From positions 2,450,291 through 2,514,290 of the forward strand of contig NZ_LT629735.1 of the NCBI RefSeq assembly GCF_900104925.1: DNA of 64,000 bases, read 5' to 3'. Both the position numbers and the translations under genes were made by a program. Below the pieces are notes generated by a model. The model searched no databases, was not told where the DNA came from, and saw only the letters and a program-made list of their open reading frames with translations. Shown piece after piece: positions 39,093 through 48,112 of the stretch. The DNA is from Opitutus sp. GAS368 (GTDB lineage Bacteria; Verrucomicrobiota; Verrucomicrobiia; Opitutales; Opitutaceae). Numbering within the stretch: the first letter of the stretch is position 1; every line of letters begins with the position of its first letter.

Positions 39093-39158
39093 CTTCGCTG
39101 CACTCAGGATGACAACCCTTGCTGGTTTTTATCCGTGCCCATCCGTGAAATCCGTGGT
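39093..39158. repeat. right half of the palindromic repeat split by IS110
   Basis: CTTCGCTGCACTCAGGATGAC (first 20 bases from 39093) is the inverted partner of the TGTCATTCTGAACGCAGCG block at 37780. ATCCGTG...ATCCGTG...ATCCGTGGT (39131-39158) is the inverted partner of the ACCACGGATT block at 37738. The order is mirrored, as expected if both halves were one long imperfect palindrome before the IS arrived. Confidence 0.8.
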
Positions 39159-39170
39159 CAATTCAGTCTC

Positions 39171-40727
39171 ATGAAAACACGACTACTGCTGCTCGGCTTG
39201 GTGCTCACGACGGCGCGGGCCGCGTTCCCCTTTGCCGAGGCGACGATCGAGCAGCTGCAGCAGCAGATGGCGGCGGGCCGCCTGACTTCCCGCGAACTCA
39301 CGGCCGCCTATCTGCAACGCATCGCCGAGGTCGACCGGGCCGGGCCGAGGTTGAACGCCGTCATCGAGCTCAACCCCGACGCGCTGGCCATTGCGGACCA
39401 GCTGGATGTCGAGCGCAAGGCCGGGCATGTGCGCGGGCCGCTCCACGGCATCCCGGTGCTCCTCAAGGACAACATCGACACGGCCGACAGGATGCAAACG
39501 ACCGCCGGCTCGCTCGCGCTGGTCGGGCAGAAGGTACCGCGCGATGCGGGCGTTGCTGCCCGGCTGCGCGCGGCCGGTGCCGTCATCTTGGGGAAAACCA
39601 ATTGCACCGAATGGGCCAACTACCGCGGCAACAACTCCAGCAGCGGTTGGAGCGGCCGCGGTGGCCAGACCTGCAACCCCTACGCGCTCGACCGCAATCC
39701 CTCGGGCTCCAGCTCGGGCTCGGGCGCGGCCGTGTCCGCGAACCTCTGCGTTTTCGCCATCGGCACGGAGACGAACGGCTCGATCGTGTCCCCTGCGTCG
39801 GCCTGCGGCATCGTCGGCCTGAAGCCGACCGTCGGGCTGATCAGCCGCGACGGCATCATCCCCATTGCCGCGTCGCAGGACACGGCCGGCCCGATGACGC
39901 GCACGGTGCGCGATGCGGCCCTCGTGCTGGCGGCGATCGCCGGGGCCGATGAACACGATCCGGCGACCAGCGGAATCCCGGCCGGTCTGGCGGCCGAGCT
40001 GGCGGCGCCGCTCAAACCCGGCGCATTGCGCGGCGCGCGCATCGGGATCGTGCGCGGTCCGTTCGGGTTTCACGCCCGGATGGAGCCGGCGCTGGCGGCG
40101 CTCATCGCGGCGTTGCAAGCGGCGGGCGCGGAGGTGGTCGATCCGGTGAAGGTCGGTTCGCTGGGCAATTTCGGCTCCGCCACGGGCGACCTGCTCTCCT
40201 ACGAGTTCAAGGACGGCCTCAACCGCTACCTCGCGACCCCCGGCCGCGTGACACCAATGAAGGCGCTCGCGGACCTGATCGCCTTCAACGAGGCGCACCG
40301 GTCGGAGGAGATGGCGTGGTTCGGCCAGGAGGATTTCACCGCGGCGCAGGCCCGCGGGCCGCTCACCGATCAGGCCTACCTCGACGCCAAGGCCACGTGC
40401 CTGAGACTGGCGCGCACCGAGGGGCTCGATGCCGCGCTCGACGGTGACAAGCTCGATGCATTGGTGATGTTCACGCGCGGCGTGGCGACGCTCACCGACC
40501 CGCTGAACGGCGAAGGCGGCAGCGGCAGCAGCTCGACCCTGGCCGCGGTCGCGGGTTACCCGAACCTGACGGTGCCGGCCGCGCAGTTCTTCGGGTTGCC
40601 CGTTGGTCTGTCGTTCGTCGGCCGGCCGTGGAGCGAGGCGAAGCTGCTGGCCCTGGCCGCGGATTTCGAGACGGTGACGAAGGCGCGGCGCGAGCCAACT
40701 TTTTTACCTACGGTCACAGTCAGATAA
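39171..40727 (+). CDS. exported amidase (amidase signature family)
   Basis: The ATG at 39171 opens a short signal peptide ('MKTRLLLLGLVLTTARAA'), giving a 518-residue exported enzyme. The Ser-cisSer-Lys triad is visible: Lys in 'HGIPVLLKDNIDT', the cis-Ser within 'NPSGSSSGSGAAVSANLC', and the nucleophile Ser in 'TETNGSIVSPAS'. 'GLKPTVGLISRDGIIPIAASQDTAGPMTRTV' is the family block that follows. Such enzymes hydrolyse amides including peptide amides and aryl amides; the substrate here is unknown. The open frame before 39171 runs through the IS110 element and is not part of the gene. Confidence 0.92.
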   Translation: MKTRLLLLGLVLTTARAAFPFAEATIEQLQQQMAAGRLTSRELTAAYLQRIAEVDRAGPRLNAVIELNPDALAIADQLDVERKAGHVRGPLHGIPVLLKDNIDTADRMQTTAGSLALVGQKVPRDAGVAARLRAAGAVILGKTNCTEWANYRGNNSSSGWSGRGGQTCNPYALDRNPSGSSSGSGAAVSANLCVFAIGTETNGSIVSPASACGIVGLKPTVGLISRDGIIPIAASQDTAGPMTRTVRDAALVLAAIAGADEHDPATSGIPAGLAAELAAPLKPGALRGARIGIVRGPFGFHARMEPALAALIAALQAAGAEVVDPVKVGSLGNFGSATGDLLSYEFKDGLNRYLATPGRVTPMKALADLIAFNEAHRSEEMAWFGQEDFTAAQARGPLTDQAYLDAKATCLRLARTEGLDAALDGDKLDALVMFTRGVATLTDPLNGEGGSGSSSTLAAVAGYPNLTVPAAQFFGLPVGLSFVGRPWSEAKLLALAADFETVTKARREPTFLPTVTVR

Positions 40728-40740
40728 GGCCGCTAAATTG

Positions 40741-40820
40741 TGGATTGGAGAGGGCGGATTGCAGATTGGATTAGGCCTTGCGTCCGCCAATCCGAAATCC
40801 GCAATCTGCCATCCGAAATC
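40741..40820. repeat. imperfect inverted repeat of GGATTGCAGATTGGAT type
   Basis: The left copy GGATTGCAGATTGGAT (from 40756) and the right copy ATCCGCAATCTGCCATCC (from 40797) are imperfect reverse complements, with a further ATCCGAAATCC between them. It lies between the amidase stop and tRNA-Leu. It reads as another intergenic repeat; a terminator role is possible, but there is no T tract. Confidence 0.5.
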
Positions 40821-40826
40821 TCCCCC

Positions 40827-40908
40827 GCCCGGGTGGTGGAATTGGCAGACACAAGGGTCTTAGAAGCCCTCGCCGCAAGGCTTACAGGTTCGAGTCCTGT
40901 CCCGGGCA
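40827..40908 (+). tRNA. tRNA-Leu (anticodon TAG)
   Basis: The acceptor stem GCCCGGG/CCCGGGC is perfectly paired, with discriminator A at 40908. The anticodon stem AGGGT/GCCCT encloses CTTAGAA, giving anticodon TAG (Leu, CTA codons). A long variable arm (around CGCCGCAAGGC) marks a class II tRNA, and the T arm has GGTTCGAGTCC. CCA is not encoded, unlike in tRNA-Gln at 21693. Confidence 0.95.
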
Positions 40909-40945
40909 ATCCAACCAGATTGGAATGTAACGAATGGCCAGTCTC

Positions 40946-40987
40946 GCAACGTTTGCAAAGCAACGAAGTCGTGTCAGAGAAACGTTT
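40946..40987. promoter_or_regulatory. paired LacI-type operator-like boxes upstream of the haloperoxidase operon
   Basis: GCAACGTTTGCA at 40946-40957 and GAAACGTTT at 40979-40987 are separated by 21 bases. The two AACGTTT cores are 33 bp apart, about three helical turns. The same pair with the same spacing recurs at 61587-61628 before the TonB receptor. Boxes with central CG flanked by AAA/TTT are typical LacI-family operators. The LacI-type gene at 50003 is the candidate binder. It lies 80 bp upstream of the operon's first ATG. Confidence 0.6.
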
Positions 40988-41067
40988 GACCGAAATCCAG
41001 CCCAGCAGGCTGCGATATCGGAGACACCCCCAGGACCGCCCCCGGGTCCGCCCTCTACCCCGATCGC

Positions 41068-42333
41068 ATGAAACACCCCCGTCTACCCGCTATCCTCGCC
41101 CTCTGCGCCCTGTCCGCCGCCCCGCTGCTGCGCGCCGCCGACAACGCCGTGCTCTATTGGAACGAGCAGGCCCTCAACACCACGCGCCTCGCGCGCAACC
41201 CGCCACCGATGTCGGCGCTGTTTCTCGCGACCTACCATGTGGCGATCTTCGACGCCGTGAACGGCATCACGCACACGCACAAGGGCTGGCTCGTGAACGA
41301 ACCCGCGCCGGCGGGCGCCGATATGGACGCCGCGGTGGCCGGCGCCGCGCACGTTGTCATGACCGCCCTGTGGAGCGCCACCGCCAACCCCCACAACTTG
41401 CAGGTGATTTATGAAAAGGCCCTCGCCGCCATCCCCGACGGTCCGGCCAAGGTCGGCGGCGTCGCGTGGGGCGAGAAGGTCGGCAAAGCGGTCCTCGCCG
41501 GCCGGGCGAACAGCGGCTTCGACAAGCCGATCCCCGGCACCTACACCAGCTCCGAGCCGGGCAAATGGCGCGAGACGCCGCCCAATTTCCGCCCGCCACT
41601 GCTGCCGTTCTGGGGCAAGGTCGTTCCGTTCGTGCTGACCTCGCCGGACCAGTTTCGCGCCCCGTCGCCCGAATCGCTCGGCTCGAAGGAATACGCCGAG
41701 GAACTCAACTTCGTGGCGAAGCGCGGCGCCCGCGACAATGCCGACCGCACGGAATATGAGACGCTCAGCACGCCCTTCTGGAACGACGACCTGGGCACCT
41801 CCACGCCGCCCGGCCACTGGAACATGATCGCCGAGGATCTCGCCCGCCGCAGCAAGCTCGGCACCGCCGACACCGCGCGGCTTTTCGCGCTGCTGAACTT
41901 CGCCGAGGCCGATGCCGGCATCGCCTGCTGGGAGACGAAGTTCTACTACAATGTCTGGCGGCCGGAGAACGCCCTTCGGGAAATGGAGGCGAAGATCAAC
42001 CCCGGCGTGAAGGTGGATCCGGACTTTATTCCCAACATGGCCTCGCCGCCGTTCCCGTCGTATACCTCGGGACACAGTACCTTTTCCGCGGCCGGCGCCC
42101 GCCTGCTCGCCCTTTGGTTCGGCACGGATGACATCGAGTTCTCCGTGACCTCCGACGCCCTGCCAGGCGCCGTGCGCAGCTTCCGGAGACTTTCTGACGC
42201 GCAGAAGGAGGCCGGCATGAGCCGCGTGGTGGGCGGCATCCACACGATGTCCGACAATCTCGAGGCGCAGAAAATGGGCGTCAAGATTGCCGACTGGGTC
42301 TGGGTCAACGCCCTTCAGCCCGTGGCCCGGTGA
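41068..42333 (+). CDS. vanadium-dependent haloperoxidase-like / PAP2 superfamily protein
   Basis: The 421-residue protein has a signal peptide (cut near 'LLRAAD') and the acid-phosphatase/vanadium-haloperoxidase fold. The metal-oxyanion site is complete: Lys291 and Arg298 in 'KFYYNVWRPENA', Ser334-Gly335-His336 in 'PSYTSGHSTF', and Arg386 with His392 in 'RVVGGIHT'. His392 would be the vanadate ligand and His336 the acid/base. Such enzymes oxidise halides with peroxide, or act as phosphatases when bound to phosphate instead. It is the first gene of a tight operon with DoxX-like, CRTAC1, porin and DUF255-like genes. Halide activity is inferred, not shown by sequence. Confidence 0.88.
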   Translation: MKHPRLPAILALCALSAAPLLRAADNAVLYWNEQALNTTRLARNPPPMSALFLATYHVAIFDAVNGITHTHKGWLVNEPAPAGADMDAAVAGAAHVVMTALWSATANPHNLQVIYEKALAAIPDGPAKVGGVAWGEKVGKAVLAGRANSGFDKPIPGTYTSSEPGKWRETPPNFRPPLLPFWGKVVPFVLTSPDQFRAPSPESLGSKEYAEELNFVAKRGARDNADRTEYETLSTPFWNDDLGTSTPPGHWNMIAEDLARRSKLGTADTARLFALLNFAEADAGIACWETKFYYNVWRPENALREMEAKINPGVKVDPDFIPNMASPPFPSYTSGHSTFSAAGARLLALWFGTDDIEFSVTSDALPGAVRSFRRLSDAQKEAGMSRVVGGIHTMSDNLEAQKMGVKIADWVWVNALQPVAR

Positions 42334-42338
42334 TCGCG

Positions 42339-43163
42339 ATGACGGAGTCCCCCGCAACGGCCGGGCGCGCGGAGTCCACGGCGGCGCTGTGGTGGATGCT
42401 GCGCGCAGGCGTGGCCCTGTGTTTCCTCGGCCATGGCGCCTTCGGACTCATGACCAAGGCGGCCTGGGTGCCGTATTTCGCGGCCGCCGGCGTGCCGGAG
42501 ACCTGGGCCTGGCGGCTCATGCCCTGGATCGGCGCGATGGACGTGACCGTCGCCTGCCTTGCGCTCCTCTGGCCTTGCCGCGCACTGTTTGCATGGGCCG
42601 CGGCGTGGGCGACCTGGACTGCGCTGCTGCGGCCGATGGCCGGGCAGGGCTGGCCGGAATTCTTCGAGCGCGCCGGCAATTACGGCGTGCCGCTGGCCCT
42701 GCTGGTCATCGTCGGCCTTCGCGGACCGTGGTTCGCCCGCTTGCCCGCCGCCTGGCCGGAAATGTCCGCCGCGGTCCGACGCCGCCTGATCCAGGTCTTG
42801 CAGCTCATGCTCGCGTCGCTGCTGGCCGGACACGCGGCCTGCGCGCTCCTGCTGCAAAAGCCGGCTCTCGCGCACCATTACGCGGTTTTCGGTCCGGCGG
42901 ATCCCGTGCGCGTCATGCTTGCCGTCGGCTGGTTCGAGGCGGTGCTCGCCGTCGCCGTGCTCGTGGTCCGGGTGCCGGCCCTGCTCGTATTTGCCTGTCT
43001 CTGGAAACTTGCGACTGAGTCCCTCTTCCTCACGAGCGGCGCCCCGGCGCCGGTCTTCGAGATCATCGAGCGCGGCGGCAGCTACATTGTCCCGCTCGCC
43101 CTCGCGTATCTCCTCACCCGGTCCACCGCGGTCGTGCCGTTTCGGCAACCCCAGCCCGCCTGA
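42339..43163 (+). CDS. DoxX-like membrane protein
   Basis: The 274-residue protein has about seven hydrophobic segments. The first, 'LRAGVALCFLGHGAFGLMTKAAWVPYFAAAGVP', resembles the DoxX/quinol-oxidase small-subunit N-terminus. A second similar unit begins near residue 150 ('LMLASLLAGHAACALLL'), so it may be an internal duplication. I chose the ATG at 42339; a GTG at 42330 would overlap the upstream stop (GTGA) and is possible. DoxX-type proteins pass electrons or sulfur species at the membrane, but no cofactor ligands are certain here. It lies 8 bp before the CRTAC1 gene. Confidence 0.65.
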   Translation: MTESPATAGRAESTAALWWMLRAGVALCFLGHGAFGLMTKAAWVPYFAAAGVPETWAWRLMPWIGAMDVTVACLALLWPCRALFAWAAAWATWTALLRPMAGQGWPEFFERAGNYGVPLALLVIVGLRGPWFARLPAAWPEMSAAVRRRLIQVLQLMLASLLAGHAACALLLQKPALAHHYAVFGPADPVRVMLAVGWFEAVLAVAVLVVRVPALLVFACLWKLATESLFLTSGAPAPVFEIIERGGSYIVPLALAYLLTRSTAVVPFRQPQPA

Positions 43164-43171
43164 TTTTCCGC

Positions 43172-46100
43172 ATGCCCAAAGCCGCGATCCTCCACCTCCT
43201 GTCCGCGCTCACCCTGCTGGCCGTCGCGCACGCCGAGCCCGCCTACACCTCGGCGCCCCTGGCCCCGCGCCCGCCGCTGCCGGCCGGCGCCAAGCCCTTC
43301 CAGCGTCTCACGGCGGCCGAGTCCGGCGTCAGCGTGACGAACGTCTACAACGACCCGCGCATGTGGGGTGACCGGTTCCGCGAGCTCACCCTTGGCGCCC
43401 TCGAGACCGGCATCGCCGTGGCGGACTTCGACCGGGACGGCCATCTCGACATCTTCGCCGTCTCCAAGAACGGCCCCTGCGCGCTCTACCGCCAGCCGAC
43501 GCTCGGCCACTTCGAAAACGTCGCCGCTGCGGCGGGTGTCGACTGCGTGGCGCAGGACGAGACGATCGGCAAGGTCGGCGCCACGGTGGTGGACATCAAC
43601 CAGGACGGCTGGCCGGACATCTACGTCTGCCGCTACAACGCGCCGAACCTGCTCTTCGTCAACAACGGTGACGGCACCTTCACCGAGCGCGCCCACGAAT
43701 ACGGCCTCGATATCACGGACGCCTCCGTCCACGCCTCGTTTGCGGATTACGACGGCGACGGTTTCCTCGACTGCTACCTCGTCACGAACATCCTCGATTT
43801 CTCCAAGTCCCCGCAGGGCCGCCGCGACTACCTGCTGCACAACGACGGCCACGGCCACTTCACCGACGTGTCGAAGCAGGCCGGCATCTGGGGCCTGACC
43901 CAGGGTCATACCGCCGTGTGGTTCGACGCCAATGGCGACGGCTGGCCCGACCTCTACGTCGCGAACGACTTCGAGACGCCCGACCGCCTCTACCTCAACA
44001 AGGGCGACGGCACCTTCGCCGACGTCGTCGACGAGCGCCTGCCGCACGTCACCTATTTCTCGATGAGCGCCGATTTCGGCGACCTCAACAACGACGGCCT
44101 CGTGGACTTTCTCGTCACCGACATGCGCGACCGCAACCATGTGCAGTTCATGACGGGCATGGAGGAGATCGGCCGCGGCCTCTGGGAGATGGAACGCGTG
44201 CCCGACCTCATCCCGCAATACATGTGGAACGCCGTCTACCTCAACACCGGCACCGACCACTTCCAGGAGGTCGCGCACCTCACCGGCATGGACGCCACCG
44301 GCTGGACCTTTGGCGCGCGCCTGGCCGACCTCGACAACGACGGTCGCCTCGACGTGTTCTTCACCGCCGGCATGATCCGCAACTTCATCGACGCCGACCT
44401 CGTCGACAAGCAAAACCGGGCCCCTTCGCTCTCCGCCCGCGCCCTGATGTGGAAGGATTCGCCGCCGCGCAACGAGACCACGCTGGCCTACCACAACCTG
44501 GGCGACCTCCGTTTCGAAAACGTCTCGGAGGCGTGGGGCCTGAACGAGAACACCGTCGCTTTCGGCTGCGCCGTCGCCGACCTCTTCAACACCGGCAATC
44601 TCGACCTCGTCTATGCGAACTGCAACGCCCCGCCGACCATCATGCGCAACAACACGGCCACCGGCCATCGCGTGGAGATCAAGCTCGCCGGCCGCGCCCC
44701 CAATCGCGACGGGATCGGTGCCGAGCTGAAGCTCGAATCGGCCTCGACCGGCATCCAGGTCCGCCAGATCTTCACCGAGCGCGGCATCGTGGCCAGCGAG
44801 CCGCCCGTCGCCCATTTCGGCCTCGGGGCCGACACGGTCATCAGGAAGCTCACGATCCACTGGCCGCTCGGCCAGGTGCAGGTGCTCGAAAACCTGCCCG
44901 TGGACCGGATCTTCACGATCTCCGAGCCGCCGCGCGACGAAAAGGCCGGGCGGCCTCCGGCCCGGCTGCAGACCCCGGCCCGGCCCGACGCTCTTTTCGC
45001 CGAGTGCGCGGCCAGCCGCGGCCTCAAGCATGAGAATACGCTGCGGCCCTTCGACGAGTTCATCCGCCAGCGCCTGCTGCCGCACCGCCTCAACAACCAG
45101 GGCCCGGCCCTCGCCGTGGCGGACGTCAACGGCGATGGCATTCCGGACATCTTCGTGACCGGCACCGCCGGCCAGGCCGGCGAGCTGTTCCTCGGCCAGA
45201 AGGACGGCTCCTTCGTGCCCGCGCCCGACCAACCCTGGGCGGCAGCGGCCGAGGCCGACGACGTCGGCGCAGCCTTCCTCGACCTGAATGGCGACGGCGC
45301 GCCCGACCTCTACATTTCCGCCGGTGGCGTGCAGACCGATCGCGGCAACGCGCTGCAGAACGACCGCATCTACCTCAACGACGGCCACGGGAAGTTCACC
45401 CTCGCGCCCGAGGGCACACTGCCCGCCGACGGCGAGAGCACCTCGGTCGTGGCCACCGCCGACTTCGACGGTGACGGCCGCACCGACGTCTTCGTCGGCG
45501 GCCGCGTGGTCCCGGGCCAGTATCCCGCGACCCCGCGCAGCTTCCTTTACCGCAATGTGGGTGGCAAACTGGTGGACGTGACTGACGAGGTAGCGCCGGG
45601 CCTGCGCAATATCGGCATGGTCACCGCCGCGGTCTGGGCCGACATCGACGGCGACGGCCGGCCCGATCTGCTGGTCGCCACCGAATGGGGCCCGGTCGCC
45701 TATTTCCACAACACCGGCAAAAAGCTCGAGAACCTGACCGCGGCGGCCGGCCTCGCCGGCATCACCGGTTGGTGGAGCGCGCTTGCCGTCGCCGATGTGA
45801 ACGGCGACGGCCGGCTCGACATCATCGCCGGAAATGTCGGCCTGAACACGAAATACCATGCCACCGCTGCCGAGCCAGCCGTGCTCTATGCCGGCGACCT
45901 CGACGGCAGCGGCCGCGAGCAGCTCGTCGAGGCCCAATACGAGGGCGGCAAGCTCGTGCCGCTGCGCGGCCGCAGCAAGCTCGGCTACTCCTTCCCCTGG
46001 CTGGCAAAGAAATTCCCGACCTACAAGGCCTTCGCCCACGCCTCGCTCGCCGAGATTTTCGGTGAGGACAAACTGGCGGCGGCCCGCAAGCTCACCGCCA

Positions 46101-46477
46101 CCGAACTCGCCAGCGGGGTCTTCCTCCAGCAGAAGGACGGCACCTTCAAGTTTGCGCCGCTCCCGCGCACCGCGCAGATCGCCCCGATCAACGCGATCGT
46201 GGCGGCCGATCTCGACGGCGACGGCAAGCTCGATCTGCTGTGCGTCGGCAACAACTTCGGCCCCGAACCGTCCACGGGTCGCTTTGACGGAGGCGTCGGC
46301 CTCTTCCTGAAAGGCGACGGCCAGGGCGGCTTCACCCCGCTTTTGGCCGCGCAGTCGGGTCTGGTCGTCACCGGCGAGGCGCGGGCCGCCGTGGCTCTCA
46401 CCCTCCCGGGGGGCAAGCGCCCCGCCGTCGTCGTGACGCGTTGTGACGGTCCGCTGCTTTTCTTCACCCCCAAGTAG
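43172..46477 (+). CDS. secreted CRTAC1-type protein with VCBS/FG-GAP repeats and ASPIC/UnbV domain
   Basis: The 1101-residue exported protein has a signal peptide (cut near 'VAHAEP') and two beta-propeller-like blocks. The first (about 80-440) has repeats such as 'ADFDRDGHLDIF', 'VDINQDGWPDIYVCRYNAPN' and 'FDANGDGWPDLYVANDF', each with a DxDxDG-type calcium loop. An ASPIC/UnbV domain lies at about 490-590 ('GHRVEIKLAGRAPNRDGIGAEL', 'HFGLGADTVIRKLTIHWP'). A second repeat block fills 640-1060. These proteins are extracellular and thought to bind ligands or surfaces; no enzyme activity is known. It sits 8 bp after the DoxX-like gene and 8 bp before the porin. Confidence 0.9.
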   Translation: MPKAAILHLLSALTLLAVAHAEPAYTSAPLAPRPPLPAGAKPFQRLTAAESGVSVTNVYNDPRMWGDRFRELTLGALETGIAVADFDRDGHLDIFAVSKNGPCALYRQPTLGHFENVAAAAGVDCVAQDETIGKVGATVVDINQDGWPDIYVCRYNAPNLLFVNNGDGTFTERAHEYGLDITDASVHASFADYDGDGFLDCYLVTNILDFSKSPQGRRDYLLHNDGHGHFTDVSKQAGIWGLTQGHTAVWFDANGDGWPDLYVANDFETPDRLYLNKGDGTFADVVDERLPHVTYFSMSADFGDLNNDGLVDFLVTDMRDRNHVQFMTGMEEIGRGLWEMERVPDLIPQYMWNAVYLNTGTDHFQEVAHLTGMDATGWTFGARLADLDNDGRLDVFFTAGMIRNFIDADLVDKQNRAPSLSARALMWKDSPPRNETTLAYHNLGDLRFENVSEAWGLNENTVAFGCAVADLFNTGNLDLVYANCNAPPTIMRNNTATGHRVEIKLAGRAPNRDGIGAELKLESASTGIQVRQIFTERGIVASEPPVAHFGLGADTVIRKLTIHWPLGQVQVLENLPVDRIFTISEPPRDEKAGRPPARLQTPARPDALFAECAASRGLKHENTLRPFDEFIRQRLLPHRLNNQGPALAVADVNGDGIPDIFVTGTAGQAGELFLGQKDGSFVPAPDQPWAAAAEADDVGAAFLDLNGDGAPDLYISAGGVQTDRGNALQNDRIYLNDGHGKFTLAPEGTLPADGESTSVVATADFDGDGRTDVFVGGRVVPGQYPATPRSFLYRNVGGKLVDVTDEVAPGLRNIGMVTAAVWADIDGDGRPDLLVATEWGPVAYFHNTGKKLENLTAAAGLAGITGWWSALAVADVNGDGRLDIIAGNVGLNTKYHATAAEPAVLYAGDLDGSGREQLVEAQYEGGKLVPLRGRSKLGYSFPWLAKKFPTYKAFAHASLAEIFGEDKLAAARKLTATELASGVFLQQKDGTFKFAPLPRTAQIAPINAIVAADLDGDGKLDLLCVGNNFGPEPSTGRFDGGVGLFLKGDGQGGFTPLLAAQSGLVVTGEARAAVALTLPGGKRPAVVVTRCDGPLLFFTPK

Positions 46478-46485
46478 ATCCACGC

Positions 46486-48027
46486 ATGAACTTGATCAAC
46501 CGTCGGCCCTTCCTGCGGGGTCTGCTTGCCATCGCTTTGGCCGTCGCGGCCCGGGCCCAGACCATCGCGCCGGCTTCCACACCCGCCGCTCCGTCCGCCC
46601 CGTTCCCGGGCTATGTCAACAGCTACCTCCGCGCCGGGGATCCTTCGCTCAAACCTTGGGACATCGGCGTCAACGTCCGCATCCGCTCCGAGGACAAGGA
46701 TGGCGCCGGCACGACCAAGGCCGGCTCCAATTGGGATTTCTCCGAGCGCCCGCAGGACGACACGTCCAACCAGTATCAGCTCCTCCGCGTCATGCCGCGT
46801 GTTGGCTACAATGGCGCCCCCGTGTCGTTCCTCTTCGAGGGTCGCTCGAGCTATTCCTTCGGCGACGAGCGTTTCAACGCCACGGCGCCGGGCCAGAACC
46901 TGCCCGAGCGTGACGGCCCGCTGGACATCTACCAGGCCTACCTGCTCATCCCCGCCACCAAGGACCTGCCGGTGTCGGTCAAGCTGGGGCGCCAGGAGCT
47001 GGTCTACGGCGACCAGCGTCTCGTGGGCCACGCCCGCTGGCTGAACGTCCCGCGGACGTTCGACGGTCTCAAAGTCCGTTACGAGACGCCCGTGGTTGCC
47101 GTTGATGCATTCTCCACCGCCGTCGTCTACACGCACAACAACGCCCTGAACCGCTCCAACCCGCAGGATCTGTTCTCCGGCGTCTACGTCAGCCTGCCCA
47201 GGCTGTCGAAGACGGACCTCGTCGAGACCTACCTGCTCGCCCGCAATGTCGCCCGCGGGATCGTGACCGACGACTGGTCCGATGTGCCGGCGCCCGCGCG
47301 CTTCCCCGCACCGCAGGACCTCTACACGCTGGGCGTGCGCTTCAAGTCGAAACCCGGCGCCCACGGGCCCTGGGACTACACGGTCGAGGCCGCCTACCAG
47401 TTTGGCAGCCGGACCGCCGTGTTTCCCGCCACCACGGTGGCGGCCGCGCTCGCGGCTTCGCGGCTCGACCAGTCGGCCTACGCGCTCATCGCCCAGGCCG
47501 GTTACACCTGGCCCAAGGGCACACCCTGGTCGCCGCGCCTCGCGGTCATCGCCAGCGTGGCGTCCGGCGACAGCAACCCCGCGGACAACAAGAGCGGCAC
47601 CTTTCAGAATCTGTTTCCGTCGAACCACCTGCTCTACGGGGCGATGGACCTGACCGGCCTGCAGAACGCCCGTGACCTGCGCTTCTCCCTCACGGCGAAG
47701 CCGCACTCCACGCTTACCCTCAACCTCGAGGTAAACCTGCAGGCGCTCGATAAGAGCAGCGACTTTTGGTATAACGCCGCCGGCGCACCGCGCAACTTCA
47801 CCGGCGCCGCCGTCGGCAGCGGCGCCGGTTACCGCATCAATCCCGCCTACGGCACCTCCCTCGGCCAGGAAGTCGACCTGCTGGCCAGCTGGGCCGTTAC
47901 TCGTGGCGCCCTGTTGGAGGCCGGGGCCTCGCATTTCTTTCGCGGCGATTACGTGAAGGAATCGCTGTCCGCCGTCGGTTCGAAGGATGCCGCCTACGTC
48001 TATCTCCAACTCACGCTGAACCTTTAA
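46486..48027 (+). CDS. alginate-export-family outer-membrane porin
   Basis: The 513-residue protein has a signal peptide ('MNLINRRPFLRGLLAIALAVAARAQ') and alternating strand patterns ending in the beta-barrel C-terminus 'AYVYLQLTLNL'. 'VSVKLGRQELVYGDQRLVGHARWLNVPRTFDGLKV' is the signature of the alginate_exp family, outer-membrane channels first known from alginate export. The cargo here is open. Context with a haloperoxidase-like enzyme and a calcium-repeat protein suggests passage of a small molecule or acidic glycan across the outer membrane. Confidence 0.85.
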   Translation: MNLINRRPFLRGLLAIALAVAARAQTIAPASTPAAPSAPFPGYVNSYLRAGDPSLKPWDIGVNVRIRSEDKDGAGTTKAGSNWDFSERPQDDTSNQYQLLRVMPRVGYNGAPVSFLFEGRSSYSFGDERFNATAPGQNLPERDGPLDIYQAYLLIPATKDLPVSVKLGRQELVYGDQRLVGHARWLNVPRTFDGLKVRYETPVVAVDAFSTAVVYTHNNALNRSNPQDLFSGVYVSLPRLSKTDLVETYLLARNVARGIVTDDWSDVPAPARFPAPQDLYTLGVRFKSKPGAHGPWDYTVEAAYQFGSRTAVFPATTVAAALAASRLDQSAYALIAQAGYTWPKGTPWSPRLAVIASVASGDSNPADNKSGTFQNLFPSNHLLYGAMDLTGLQNARDLRFSLTAKPHSTLTLNLEVNLQALDKSSDFWYNAAGAPRNFTGAAVGSGAGYRINPAYGTSLGQEVDLLASWAVTRGALLEAGASHFFRGDYVKESLSAVGSKDAAYVYLQLTLNL

Positions 48028-48112
48028 CCGCTCCGGTAAGCCTTGCCCGGGACCGTTACATGGCCCGGCGCATTGCACCCAAGGCTCGCCTCGCGGCCCG
48101 CGCTCCCACTCA

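Noticed and set aside
38472-39170. Open frame joined in front of the amidase
   Set aside because: It lies in another frame of the transposase gene; the amidase has its own ATG with signal peptide at 39171.
40733-40963. 76-residue minus-strand open frame containing 'GLPGTGLEPVSLAARASKT'
   Set aside because: It is the reverse translation of tRNA-Leu, another well-known artefact.
43082-46483. 1133-residue minus-strand open frame
   Set aside because: Antisense shadow of the plus-strand CRTAC1 gene; high GC keeps the opposite frame open. No export signal or known domain.
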